In this document: piece after piece, positions 52,719-60,561 of the stretch
Layout of the letters: each line of letters starts with the position of its first letter
Numbering within the stretch: position 1 is the stretch's first letter
Assembly (NCBI GenBank): GCA_963755435.1
Contig: CAVWJX010000005.1
Coordinates: 496,001 to 560,000 of the forward strand
Length of the DNA stretch: 64,000 bases
Source: AP-15 sp963755435
Lineage (GTDB): Bacteria; Pseudomonadota; Alphaproteobacteria; ATCC43930; CGMCC-115725
Direction of reading: 5' to 3'
Position numbers and translations under genes: made by a program
Notes under the pieces: generated by a model
Databases searched by the model: none
Told to the model about the DNA's origin: nothing
What the model saw: only the letters and a program-made list of their open reading frames with translations

Positions 52719-52779
52719 CCCTCTCCTCTATGCCGAGTTGCTGGCGCCCCGGCCCGGTTCATCGAACGCGCCGGGAGAA

Positions 52780-52856
52780 TGGTAGCGGGAGAGGGATTTG
52801 AACCCCCGACCTTGGGATTATGATTCCCCTGCTCTAACCAGCTGAGCTATCCCGCC
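52780..52856 (-). tRNA. tRNA-Met (CAU)
   Basis: A 77-nt cloverleaf with CCA encoded: acceptor GGCGGGA/TCCCGCT (first pair G-U), D arm GCTC-AGCTGGTTA-GAGC, anticodon loop ATCATAA (anticodon CAT), T arm GGGGG-TTCAAAT-CCCTC, discriminator A. The first pair of the anticodon stem, G27-A43, is a mismatch. The overall sequence fits elongator tRNA-Met of Alphaproteobacteria. An Ile2 tRNA with a lysidine-modified CAU anticodon is the alternative, less likely from the acceptor stem. Confidence 0.93.
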
Positions 52857-52916
52857 GTGGCGCGGCCGGATATAGGAGATCGCCCGGTGGGGGTCAAGCT
52901 AGGGGTCGAGCCGAGG

Positions 52917-54053
52917 TCAAACCGCCGGGGCCGGCGCCGCCGGCCGGATCCAGCCGCCGCCGAGCACCCGCTCACCGTCGTACAGGACCGCGGCCTGGCC
53001 AGGCGCCACCGCCTGCGCCGGCTCGGCCAGGACGAGCTCGGCCGTGCCGGGCTCGGCGCCCGGGTAGATGGTTGCGGCTACCGGGGGCTGGGCCGACCGC
53101 AGCCGGGCGGCGAGCCTGACCCCCGCGGCATTGGGCGGCTGTGGCAGCAGCCAATTGAGCTCGGCGAGCCGGACCCGGGTTTCGCCCAGCGCGGCGCGCG
53201 GCCCGACCACGATGCGGCGCTCGGCGGCCTGGATCGCCAACACAAACAGCGGTTCGGCCGCGGCGACCCCCAACCCCTTGCGCTGACCCACGGTGAAATG
53301 GGCGATGCCACGATGGCGGCCAAGCACGCGACCGCTGCGCTCGACGATGTCGCCCGGCTCGGCGGCCTCCGGGCGCAGCCGCTCGACCAGCTGGGCGTAC
53401 GAGCCCTGCGGCACAAAGCAGATGTCCTGACTATCGGGCTTGTCGGCTACCGCGAGGCCGAAACGCCGGGCCAGCGCGCGGGTTTCGTGCTTGGCGAGGC
53501 CGCCCAGTGGAAAGCGCAGGAATTCGAGCTCGGCGGGCGTCGTGGCGAACAAGAAATAGCTCTGGTCGCGGGTGCCGTCGCGGGCACGCAGCAATTCCGG
53601 GCCGGCCGGGCCGGCCACGCGCCGCGCGTAATGCCCGGTCGCCAGCGCCGAGGCGCCGAGATCGCGGGCGGTGGCCAAGAGGTCGCGAAACTTGATCCGC
53701 TGGTTGCAGCGGATGCATGGCACCGGGGTTTCGCCGCGCAGATACGATTGGGCGAAATCCTCGATCACCGCGGCGCGAAAGCGGCTCTCGTAATCGAGCA
53801 CATAATGGGCAATGCCGAGCTGCCGGGCGACCGCGGCCGCGTCGTCGATGTCGCGGCCGGCGCAGCATGTGCCCTTGCGCCCGAGCGCGGCACCATGATC
53901 GTAGAGCTGCAAAGTGATGCCGACCACCTCAAAGCCACGCTCGGCCAGCAGCGCCGCTGTCACCGAAGAATCGACTCCGCCCGACATCGCAACGACGAGC
54001 CGGTGGTCGGCCGCGCTGCCCGGAAGATCGAGGTCGAGGGAAACGGCGCTCAT
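52917..54053 (-). CDS. mnmA: tRNA-specific 2-thiouridylase MnmA
   Basis: Thiolates U34 of tRNA-Lys, -Glu and -Gln. 378 residues. The ATP-binding P-loop is VAMSGGVDSSVTAALL. The first catalytic Cys is in the PVPCIRCNQRIKF segment and the second is in DSQDICFVPQGSY. TVGQRKGLGVA and the C-terminal beta domain complete the family pattern. The start at 54053 (MSAVSLDLDLP) is preferred over longer frames. It takes sulfur from a cysteine desulfurase, and two desulfurase genes lie upstream on the same strand. Confidence 0.94.
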   Translation of the reverse strand: MSAVSLDLDLPGSAADHRLVVAMSGGVDSSVTAALLAERGFEVVGITLQLYDHGAALGRKGTCCAGRDIDDAAAVARQLGIAHYVLDYESRFRAAVIEDFAQSYLRGETPVPCIRCNQRIKFRDLLATARDLGASALATGHYARRVAGPAGPELLRARDGTRDQSYFLFATTPAELEFLRFPLGGLAKHETRALARRFGLAVADKPDSQDICFVPQGSYAQLVERLRPEAAEPGDIVERSGRVLGRHRGIAHFTVGQRKGLGVAAAEPLFVLAIQAAERRIVVGPRAALGETRVRLAELNWLLPQPPNAAGVRLAARLRSAQPPVAATIYPGAEPGTAELVLAEPAQAVAPGQAAVLYDGERVLGGGWIRPAAPAPAV

Positions 54054-54114
54054 GCGCGCAACTATAAAGACCTCCGCACCAGCCGCAACCGGCGCGGCCG
54101 GACTGTCCTGCGGG

Positions 54115-54516
54115 TCAACCGGAGAGCGCGCGTTCGATCGCCGCCGCCAGCTGGCGGGTTCGATAGGGCTTGGGCACAAAGATTTCTTCGGGCTGCGGCC
54201 GGCGCCGCTTCAGTGCGGCATGGCCGAGATAGCCCGAGGTGAACACGAACTTTATCTCGCGACCGAGCCGCCGGGCCTCATCGGCCAGAGCGAGGCCATC
54301 GAGCCTGCCGGGCATCACCAGATCGGTGAAGACGAGGTCGATCCCGGCTTCGCAGCGCAGCAATGCCAGGGCCTCATCGCCACTGGCGGCGACCATCGTG
54401 CGATAGCCAAGCGCTTCCAGCAAATCAGCGGCGAGAACGCGCAACTGCGGATCGTCGTCGACGACGAGAACGCGGGGCGCCGCTGCCGCCCCGTCTGCCG
54501 CCCGGACCTCCGACAC
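54115..54516 (-). CDS. Single-domain response regulator
   Basis: 133 residues: almost only a receiver domain. The Asp-Asp acidic pair is in RVLVVDDDPQ and the phospho-acceptor in LVFTDLVMPGRLDG. Thr/Ser is in FVFTSGYL and Lys in IFVPKPYRTRQL. No output domain follows, so it acts as a phosphate sink or binds a partner, as with CheY-like proteins. GTG at 54516 with GGAGGGAG 6 nt upstream is preferred over the ATG at 54543. It lies between mnmA and the isc genes. Confidence 0.85.
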   Translation of the reverse strand: MSEVRAADGAAAAPRVLVVDDDPQLRVLAADLLEALGYRTMVAASGDEALALLRCEAGIDLVFTDLVMPGRLDGLALADEARRLGREIKFVFTSGYLGHAALKRRRPQPEEIFVPKPYRTRQLAAAIERALSG

Positions 54517-54715
54517 CGCGATCTCCCTCCAGCGGTCCTGCACCGCCGCCTGGTGTTAACAGCCTCTTGCGCCGGGAGTTCCGCGAGGCGCCGGGTGTCG
54601 ACGGCGCCGGCCGGTGCCCCCGACCAGCCGGCATCGAGGCCCATTGGCCAGCAATCGGCTTCGAGGCGGGGCAGCCCTGGCAAAATCGGCGGCCGGAAAT
54701 CAGCCGATCCTGCGT

Positions 54716-55048
54716 CTAGCCGAGCAACAGGTTGCGGGTCGCCGCCGGCAATTGCACGGTCAGCCCGTCGAGCTCCTCGGTAATGCGGATCTGGCAGCCG
54801 AGCCGGGAGGTCTTGGTCAGGTTGAAGGCGAGGTCGAGCATGTCCTCCTCGTCCTCGCTCGCCCCCTCGAGCAGATCGTACCACTCGGGATCGACGATGA
54901 CATGGCAGGTCGAGCAGGCGAGCGAGCCTTCGCACGCGCCCTCGATATCGATGCCGTGACGGTGGGCAATTTCGAGCACCGAAAGCCCGAGCGGCGCCTC
55001 GACCTCGCGGCGGGTCCCGTCGCGCTCGACAAACACCATCTTCGCCAT
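54716..55048 (-). CDS. fdx: [2Fe-2S] ferredoxin of the Isc system
   Basis: 110 residues, adrenodoxin-like. The cluster ligands are in GACEGSLACSTCHVIV (C-x5-C-x2-C) with the fourth Cys in SRLGCQIRI. EDEEDMLDLAFNLT is the conserved acidic helix of Isc ferredoxin that docks its partners. It donates electrons for Fe-S assembly. Its ATG overlaps the TGA of the HscA-like gene (TGATG). Confidence 0.93.
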   Translation of the reverse strand: MAKMVFVERDGTRREVEAPLGLSVLEIAHRHGIDIEGACEGSLACSTCHVIVDPEWYDLLEGASEDEEDMLDLAFNLTKTSRLGCQIRITEELDGLTVQLPAATRNLLLG

Positions 55049-55521
55049 CAGGCGGGGTCCGCGCCCGGTCCCGCTCCTGGCTCGGGCGGCGGAGCCAGAT
55101 CCTCGGCGAGGAGTGCTGCCGCGAGCACACCCGGCGCGCCCGGCGGCAATTCTGCCGCGTCGACGAGGCGCAACACCGCGAGCCCGGCCTCGGCGGCGGC
55201 TTGGTTCAGCCGCGCCGCGACGCTCGCCTCAATCGGAGCGCCCACGGCGATTACCGCGTGGGTCGCCGGCCGCGCGAGCGCACGCTCGGCGCGCAGGCGG
55301 GCTGCGGCAAACAGCTCCTCCCATTGCTCGGTCGGGGCATCGAGGGCGGGAACGGCGAGGTTCTGCTCGAAACCCTCGCGGTCGCCCAGCACGACCGCGT
55401 TGCCGCCGACCGCCACCGCCACCGCGGCCTCCACACCGCCGAGATCGATGCCGATCGCGGCACCCGGCCCGCCCGAATCGTTCGGCGAGCCGTCCGGCTC
55501 CTCGATCTGAAACAGCTTCAC
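55048..55521 (-). CDS. Miniature HscA-like (Hsp70-related) protein
   Basis: 157 residues in the position where hscA normally stands, just before fdx. The start, MKLFQIEEPDGSPND, and AIGIDLGGVEAAVAVAVGGNAVVLGDREG resemble the first 40 residues of HscA (LLQISEP, then IGIDLGTTNS). AVIAVGAPIEASVAARLNQAAAEAGLAVLRLVDAAEL resembles the ATPase segment around the second nucleotide motif. The phosphate-loop TTN is lost (GGVEAA) and the substrate-binding domain and most of the ATPase domain are missing. It is probably a reduced remnant, not an active Hsp70, although it keeps a clean frame. Confidence 0.68.
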   Translation of the reverse strand: MKLFQIEEPDGSPNDSGGPGAAIGIDLGGVEAAVAVAVGGNAVVLGDREGFEQNLAVPALDAPTEQWEELFAAARLRAERALARPATHAVIAVGAPIEASVAARLNQAAAEAGLAVLRLVDAAELPPGAPGVLAAALLAEDLAPPPEPGAGPGADPA

Positions 55522-55554
55522 GCGACCAAGCCGCCGAAGGATGCGCGGGTCGAA

Positions 55555-55896
55555 TTAGACGTGGAACGATTCGCCGCAGCCGCAGCGGCCCTTTTCGTTC
55601 GGGTTGCGAAAGGTGAACCCGTTCTGCAGCTTTTCCTCGACGTAATCCATCTCGGTGCCGAGGATGAACATGACCGCCTTCGGATCGATCAGGACGGTAA
55701 CCCCCTTTTCCTCGACGATCTCGTCGAACTTGCCCTTTTCATCGGCATATTCGAGCGTATAGCTGAGCCCGGAGCAGCCGCGCGAGCGAACCCCGATGCG
55801 GATGCCGGCCGAGGGCTTGCCACGCTTGGCGAGCAGCGCCTGAATCCGTTCGGCCGCGGCATCCGTTACCGTCAAGGCCTGCTGTCTCGCCCTCAT
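55555..55896 (-). CDS. iscA: Iron-sulfur cluster assembly protein IscA
   Basis: 113 residues, A-type carrier. The three cluster-binding cysteines are visible: one in RSRGCSGLSYTLEY and two in GRCGCGESF at the C-terminus. VLIDPKAVMFILGTEMDYVEEKLQNGFTFRNPNEKG is typical of the family. GGAGAAG precedes the ATG at 55896. It carries clusters to target proteins and follows the two desulfurases. Confidence 0.94.
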   Translation of the reverse strand: MRARQQALTVTDAAAERIQALLAKRGKPSAGIRIGVRSRGCSGLSYTLEYADEKGKFDEIVEEKGVTVLIDPKAVMFILGTEMDYVEEKLQNGFTFRNPNEKGRCGCGESFHV

Positions 55897-55924
55897 CGGC
55901 TTCTCCAACGCATGCGTTCGATGA

Positions 55925-57151
55925 TCATGTGGGTACGCCGGCAGGCTGGCGCACCCCGTTCTCGGCGGCGAGCCGGGCTGCCGCCGCGGAGAGCGCGTCG
56001 ACCGCGAAATCGACCTCCGCCTCGGTATTGAAGCGGCCGAGGCCGATGCGGATCGCCGAATTGGCGATGGCATCGGAGAGGCCGAGCGCGCGCAGCACAT
56101 AGGATGGCTCGACGACGGCCGAAGTGCAGGCCGAGCCGGTCGAGATCGCGATTTGCGGGCAGGCCTCGATCAGTGCCGGCGCCGACAGCCCCGGGAAGCT
56201 CAGATTGAGGTTGCCGGCGAGCCGCCGCTCGCGGTCGCCGTTGAGCCCGAGCCCGGCAACCCGCCGCGCCAGACCTTGATGGAGCCGATCGCGCAGCCGG
56301 CCCAACCGGGCCGCTTCCTCGGCCATCTCGGCGCTGGCGATCGCCGCAGCCCGGCCAATCCCGACGCACAGCGGCGCCGGCAGAGTGCCCGAGCGCAGGC
56401 CGCGCTCCTGGCCCCCGCCGTCGATCAGCGGCAACAGGCGGACCCGCGGGCGGCGCCGCACGTAAAGTACACCGACGCCTTTCGGCCCGTACATCTTGTG
56501 TCCTGAAATCGACATCAGATCGATCTGCATCGCCTCGACATCGAGCGGGATCTTGCCGGCGGCTTGCGCCGCATCGCTGTGGAGCAAGATCCCGTTGGCG
56601 CGGCACAAGGCGCCGATCTCGGCGAGCGGCTGGATCACGCCGATCTCGTTGTGCGCGGCCAGCACCGAGACCAGCAAGGTCTGCGGGGTCAGCGCCGCGG
56701 CCAATCTGTCGAGATCGACGAGCCCATTGGGCTCGACCGGCAGATAGCTGACCTCAAACCCCTCGCGCTCGAGCTCGGCGCAGCTTTCGAGCACGCATTT
56801 GTGCTCGGTCGTCAGGGTCACGACATGGTTGCGCGGCACGGCGCCCTGCGGATGGGTCTGGGCGAAACGCGCCGCGCCCTTGATCGCCAGGTTATTGGCC
56901 TCGGTCGCGCCGGAGGTGAACACGATCTCGCGCGGATCGGCGTTGATCAGCGCCGCGATCTCGGCCCGCGCCCGCTCGACCGCCTCGGCGGCGATATGGC
57001 CATAGGCGTGGCTGGTGCTGTGCGGATTGCCGAAATGCTCGGTCAGATACGGCAGCATCGCTTCCAGCACGCGCGGATCGAGCCGGGTCGTCGATTGGTT
57101 GTCGAGATAGATCGGCAGTGCGTTGGCGGCTGTATCCATGGGCAAGCTCAT
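55925..57151 (-). CDS. iscS: Cysteine desulfurase (IscS type)
   Basis: 408 residues. PLP-binding Lys is in SISGHKMYGPKGVGVLYV; catalytic Cys is in STGSACTSAVVEPSYVLRALGLSD, on the long IscS-like loop. YLDNQSTTRLDPRVLEAMLPYL, FGNPHSTSHAYG, FTSGATEANNLAIKG and TTEHKCVLESC are IscS hallmarks. It removes sulfur from cysteine for Fe-S clusters and thiolation. The start at 57151 overlaps the previous stop as ATGA; the ATG four codons later is an alternative. Confidence 0.93.
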   Translation of the reverse strand: MSLPMDTAANALPIYLDNQSTTRLDPRVLEAMLPYLTEHFGNPHSTSHAYGHIAAEAVERARAEIAALINADPREIVFTSGATEANNLAIKGAARFAQTHPQGAVPRNHVVTLTTEHKCVLESCAELEREGFEVSYLPVEPNGLVDLDRLAAALTPQTLLVSVLAAHNEIGVIQPLAEIGALCRANGILLHSDAAQAAGKIPLDVEAMQIDLMSISGHKMYGPKGVGVLYVRRRPRVRLLPLIDGGGQERGLRSGTLPAPLCVGIGRAAAIASAEMAEEAARLGRLRDRLHQGLARRVAGLGLNGDRERRLAGNLNLSFPGLSAPALIEACPQIAISTGSACTSAVVEPSYVLRALGLSDAIANSAIRIGLGRFNTEAEVDFAVDALSAAAARLAAENGVRQPAGVPT

Positions 57152-58314
57152 GCGGCTCGCGCCGATTTCGGGTGCGCGGCGGGTTGCGGGTGCGCCGCTG
57201 CGTCGGCAAAACCGCGCCGGCGGCGATAGAGGGCGATCCAGGCGTCGACGAAGCGGCCGATATCGGCCTCGATCGTGCTCCAGCCGAGGCTGACCCGGAT
57301 CGTCGTGGCGGCGAGTTCGGGCTCGACCCCCATCGCCTTCAGCACGTGGCTCGGGCCTACCTTGCCCGAGGAGCAGGCGGCCCCGGCGCTGACCATAACG
57401 CCCTCAAGATCGAGCGCGATGATCTGGGTTTCTGCGGCGGTGCCGGGCATCGCGATGGCACTGGTGTTGGGCAGGCGCGGCACCGCGGCGCCGAGCACCA
57501 CAGCGTCGGGCGCCGCCGCGAGGATTTCGGCCTCCAGCGCATCGCGCAGCGCCCGCACATGGTCGTAGATCGCGATCTCGGCGGCGGCGGCTTTGGCGGC
57601 GGCGGCGAACCCGGCGATGCCCGGCAGGTTCTCGGTGCCGGCGCGGCGCCCGCGCTCCTGGCCTCCGCCGCGCAATAGCGGCAGCAGGTCGAGATCCCCA
57701 GTCATCACCAGCGCGCCGATGCCGGGCGGTCCGCCGAGCTTGTGCGCCGACAGGGTAACGAGATCGGCGCCGAGCCTCGCCAGGTCGAGCGGGATCTTGC
57801 CGGCCGCCTGAACCGCGTCGCAATGATAGAGCGCACCATGGGCATGGGCGATGGCGGCGATCTCGGCCGCCGGCTGGACCACCCCGCTCTCGTTGTTGGC
57901 GAGCATGACCGAAACCAGCGCAGGCCGCGGGTCGGACGCCAGCATGAGTTGCAGCGCGTCGAGCCGCACCAGACCGCTGCCATCGACCGGGATCGGTTCG
58001 GCCTCGGCAGCCGCGTGGCGCACCGAATCGTGCTCGACCGCCGAAACCAGCACCCGCACCCGCCCGGCCCCAAGAAGCGCCAAATGGTTGGCTTCGGTGC
58101 CGCCGCTGACAAACACGACGCCTCGGCTCGGCGCTCCGGCAAGCGCCGCCACGGCCACCCGGGCGCGCTCGACCGCGGCCCGTGCCGCGCGGCCCCAGCG
58201 GTGTACCGAGGACGGATTGCCGCAGCGGGTGAGCGCCGCGGCCACGGCCGCGGCCGCTTCGGCTCGCAGTGGTGCGGTGGCGTTCCAGTCCAGATAGGTT
58301 TCGGTCCGGGACAT
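57148..58314 (-). CDS. Second cysteine desulfurase (NifS/IscS-like paralogue)
   Basis: 388 residues in the same fold type I aminotransferase family as its neighbour but clearly diverged. YLDWNATAPLRAEAAAAVAAAL, FVSGGTEANHLALLG, TLSAHKLGGPPGIGALV (PLP Lys) and MVSAGAACSSGKVGPSHVLKAMGV (catalytic Cys) are visible. It follows iscR by 11 bp. The start at 58314 (MSRTETYLDWN) is set by homology. Two desulfurases in tandem in one isc cluster occur in Rhodospirillales; the division of labour is not known to me. Confidence 0.9.
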   Translation of the reverse strand: MSRTETYLDWNATAPLRAEAAAAVAAALTRCGNPSSVHRWGRAARAAVERARVAVAALAGAPSRGVVFVSGGTEANHLALLGAGRVRVLVSAVEHDSVRHAAAEAEPIPVDGSGLVRLDALQLMLASDPRPALVSVMLANNESGVVQPAAEIAAIAHAHGALYHCDAVQAAGKIPLDLARLGADLVTLSAHKLGGPPGIGALVMTGDLDLLPLLRGGGQERGRRAGTENLPGIAGFAAAAKAAAAEIAIYDHVRALRDALEAEILAAAPDAVVLGAAVPRLPNTSAIAMPGTAAETQIIALDLEGVMVSAGAACSSGKVGPSHVLKAMGVEPELAATTIRVSLGWSTIEADIGRFVDAWIALYRRRRGFADAAAHPQPAAHPKSARAA

Positions 58315-58325
58315 GAGGCGGGGTC

Positions 58326-58802
58326 TCAGGATGGTCCGGACAGGGCGGCGACGGCAAAGCTCTGGCAATGGGTCCGGCCGCTGGTGCCGAGCACCCGGTG
58401 CTCGCAGACATCGGCGAGCGAAACCGAGCTCAAATAGAGATGGATCTGGTTGCCGAGCTCTTCCCACAGATCGTGGGTCAGACAGCGGGTCTTGTTGCCG
58501 CGGCAGCCGACTGGAGCGCCGGGAGCGCAGCGGACCGCCCGGATTGGCTCGTCGACCGCGAGGATTACGTCGGCGATGCGGATTTCGCTGCGATCGTGAG
58601 CCAAGAGATAGCCGCCACCCGGACCGCGCACGCTTTTGACCAACCCACCCTTGCGCAGCATGGCAAAGAGCTGCTCAAGATAAGACAGCGAAATCTCCTG
58701 GCGCTCGGCAATTTCGGCGAGCGAAACCGGCTCGCCGCCGCTATTTCGGGCCAAATCGACCATCGCCATTACCGCGTAGCGCCCCTTGGTACTCAGCCGC
58801 AT
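58326..58802 (-). CDS. iscR: Rrf2-family Fe-S regulator IscR
   Basis: 158 residues. The winged-helix DNA-binding domain begins MRLSTKGRYAVMAMVDLA and has ISLSYLEQLFAMLRKGGLVKSVRGPGGGYLLA, the IscR/Rrf2 signature. Three cysteines for a cluster occur in VRCAPGAPVGCRGNKTRCLTH. IscR with a [2Fe-2S] cluster represses isc genes and senses Fe-S demand. The spacing of the cysteines (x7, x5) differs slightly from E. coli IscR (x5, x5). It is the second gene after cysE and the likely regulator of the operon. Confidence 0.9.
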   Translation of the reverse strand: MRLSTKGRYAVMAMVDLARNSGGEPVSLAEIAERQEISLSYLEQLFAMLRKGGLVKSVRGPGGGYLLAHDRSEIRIADVILAVDEPIRAVRCAPGAPVGCRGNKTRCLTHDLWEELGNQIHLYLSSVSLADVCEHRVLGTSGRTHCQSFAVAALSGPS

Positions 58803-58812
58803 GATCGGACGC

Positions 58813-59634
58813 TCAGGCCAGCCGTTCGGCGTCGTCGGCGCCGTTCGCGCGCCGCGGTTCCGCCGCTGCGGCCACCCTGCCATCGCGATCGGCGCCATTG
58901 CGATCGGCACCATCACGACCCGTTCCGTCGCGATCCGCCACGGCTTCGCCATCGCCGCCGGTCCGCGAGTCGCGCCCGCTCTCGATCTCGGCCAGCCGCG
59001 CCCGCAGGCTGGTGACTTCGTCGAGCAGGCCGTTGAGCGCGCGGGCGATCGGATCGGGAATGTCCTCACAGATGCCATAGGGTTGAAACACCGGCTCGGA
59101 AAGGGGTTGCGGCGAACGCGCTCCGAGCGGGCGCGCTCGCACCCCGACCATCCTGGCGCCGTTCGGTACTTCGGCCTGGACCAGTGCATGTGCGCCGATC
59201 CGCGCTCCGTCGCCAACCCGGAAGGGTCCGAGGATCTGGGCGTGCGAGCCGACGATGACGTCGTTACCGAGGGTCGGGTGCCGCTTGGCGCCGCGGGCGA
59301 GCGAGGTGCCGCCCAAGGTCACCCCTTGGTAAAGGGTGCAGTCGTCGCCGATCTCGGTGGTTTCGCCAATGACCACGCCCATGCCGTGGTCGATGAAGAG
59401 GCGTTTGCCGATCTGTGCTGCCGGATGGATTTCGATGCCGGTCAGCATCCGCCCAAGATGCGAGACGAACCGTGCCGCCAGCAACCACCCGTGCCGCCAC
59501 AGCCAATGCGATAGGCAATGGAACACGACGGCATGAAACCCTGGGTAGCACAGCACCACCTCGATGCGGGACCGAGCGGCGGGATCGCGGGCCAACGTGG
59601 CGTCAATTTCGTCGCGCAGGTTTTTCAACGGCAT
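58813..59634 (-). CDS. cysE: Serine O-acetyltransferase
   Basis: Acetylates serine, the committed step to cysteine. 273 residues. ARDPAARSRIEVVLCYPGFHAVVFHCLSHWLWRHG is the N-terminal helical domain. The left-handed beta-helix follows, with GIEIHPAAQIGKRLFIDHGMGVVIGETTEIGDDCTLYQGVTLGG (catalytic His in the IDHGMG segment). The tail after about residue 215 is an unusual Asp/Arg/Gly repeat-rich extension (GDGEAVADRDGTGRDGADRNG), not part of the family. The start at 59634 follows homology. It leads the isc cluster and links cysteine supply to sulfur mobilisation. Confidence 0.93.
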   Translation of the reverse strand: MPLKNLRDEIDATLARDPAARSRIEVVLCYPGFHAVVFHCLSHWLWRHGWLLAARFVSHLGRMLTGIEIHPAAQIGKRLFIDHGMGVVIGETTEIGDDCTLYQGVTLGGTSLARGAKRHPTLGNDVIVGSHAQILGPFRVGDGARIGAHALVQAEVPNGARMVGVRARPLGARSPQPLSEPVFQPYGICEDIPDPIARALNGLLDEVTSLRARLAEIESGRDSRTGGDGEAVADRDGTGRDGADRNGADRDGRVAAAAEPRRANGADDAERLA

Positions 59635-59702
59635 CGATATCACTATATTAACGTCTCTGGGGCCCCGCCGCCGGCTTTCGCCGCACCGGCGTCCCGAGCG
59701 AG

Positions 59703-59730
59703 CATATAATTGTCCGACAAAAATGATCAA
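59703..59730 (-). promoter_or_regulatory. Candidate cysE-isc promoter with operator-like palindrome
   Basis: On the minus strand TTGATC (59725-59730) and TATATG (59703-59708) are separated by 16 bp, each matching 4 of 6 consensus bases. A perfect 11-bp inverted repeat, TTGTC-C-GACAA on the plus strand (59710-59720), sits between them, where a repressor would block polymerase. It lies about 70 bp before the cysE start. The natural candidate is IscR, encoded two genes on, but I do not know its box in this group. Confidence 0.45.
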
Positions 59731-59819
59731 GAATTGCGGACCGAGACTGAGCCGGGTGGAGGGCCAATACCCCACCCGCGATCTTGGCTATCGATTGCCG
59801 GATACCAACTGGAAAAACC

Positions 59820-60512
59820 ATGCCTGACGTAATCATCAACGGGCCGGAGGGCCGGATCGAGGCGCGCTATCATCACAGCCGCTCCTCGGCCTCGGCGATG
59901 GCGCTGGTGCTGCACCCGCATCCGCAGCACGGCGGGACGATGAACAACAAGCTCGTCCATGCCCTCTACCAGTCTTTCGTGCGCCACGGATTTTCCACCC
60001 TGCGCTTCAATTTCCGCGGGGTCGGACGCAGCCAAGGCAGCTTCGACCGCGGCGAGGGCGAATTGTCCGACGCCGCCGCGGCGCTCGATTGGCTGCAGAC
60101 CTACAACCCCAATGCCGGAACCTGCTGGGTCGCCGGCTTTTCGTTTGGCGCCTGGATCGGCATGCAGCTGTTGATGCGCCGACCCGAGATCGAGAGCTTT
60201 ATCGCGGTGGCTCCGCCCGCCAACATCTACGACTTTACCTTCCTCGCCCCGTGCCCGTCCTCGGGGCTGATCCTGCAGGGCGACCAGGACACGGTGGTGC
60301 CGATCGACTCGGTGCAAAAGCTGGTCACCAAGCTGTCGCATCAGCGCGACATCAAGATCGATTTTCGCAAGATCGCCGGTGCCGATCACTATTTCGCCGA
60401 CAGCCTCGGCACCATCACCGGCCATGTCGATGGCTACATCCGCGACCACGCCCGTCTCGCCGACAAACCCCGGCCGCCGCCCGCGGGTGCTGCGCGCGCC
60501 GATCGTCGCTGA
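59820..60512 (+). CDS. Alpha/beta hydrolase
   Basis: 230 residues. The nucleophile is Ser in VAGFSFGAWIGM, the acid Asp is near LQGDQDTVVP and His is in AGADHYFADSLG. The oxyanion region is in VLHPHPQHGGTMNNKLVHAL, and LRFNFRGVGRSQGSFDRGEGE is typical of the small dienelactone-hydrolase/YpfH-like proteins of Alphaproteobacteria. The start at 59820 (MPDVIINGPEG) is chosen; upstream codons lie in the divergent promoter region. The substrate is unknown. Confidence 0.87.
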   Translation: MPDVIINGPEGRIEARYHHSRSSASAMALVLHPHPQHGGTMNNKLVHALYQSFVRHGFSTLRFNFRGVGRSQGSFDRGEGELSDAAAALDWLQTYNPNAGTCWVAGFSFGAWIGMQLLMRRPEIESFIAVAPPANIYDFTFLAPCPSSGLILQGDQDTVVPIDSVQKLVTKLSHQRDIKIDFRKIAGADHYFADSLGTITGHVDGYIRDHARLADKPRPPPAGAARADRR

Positions 60513-60561
60513 TAGCTTTTCGGGGTGGTGACGCTCGTCGGGTCGGTGCCCCGTCGGTCAG

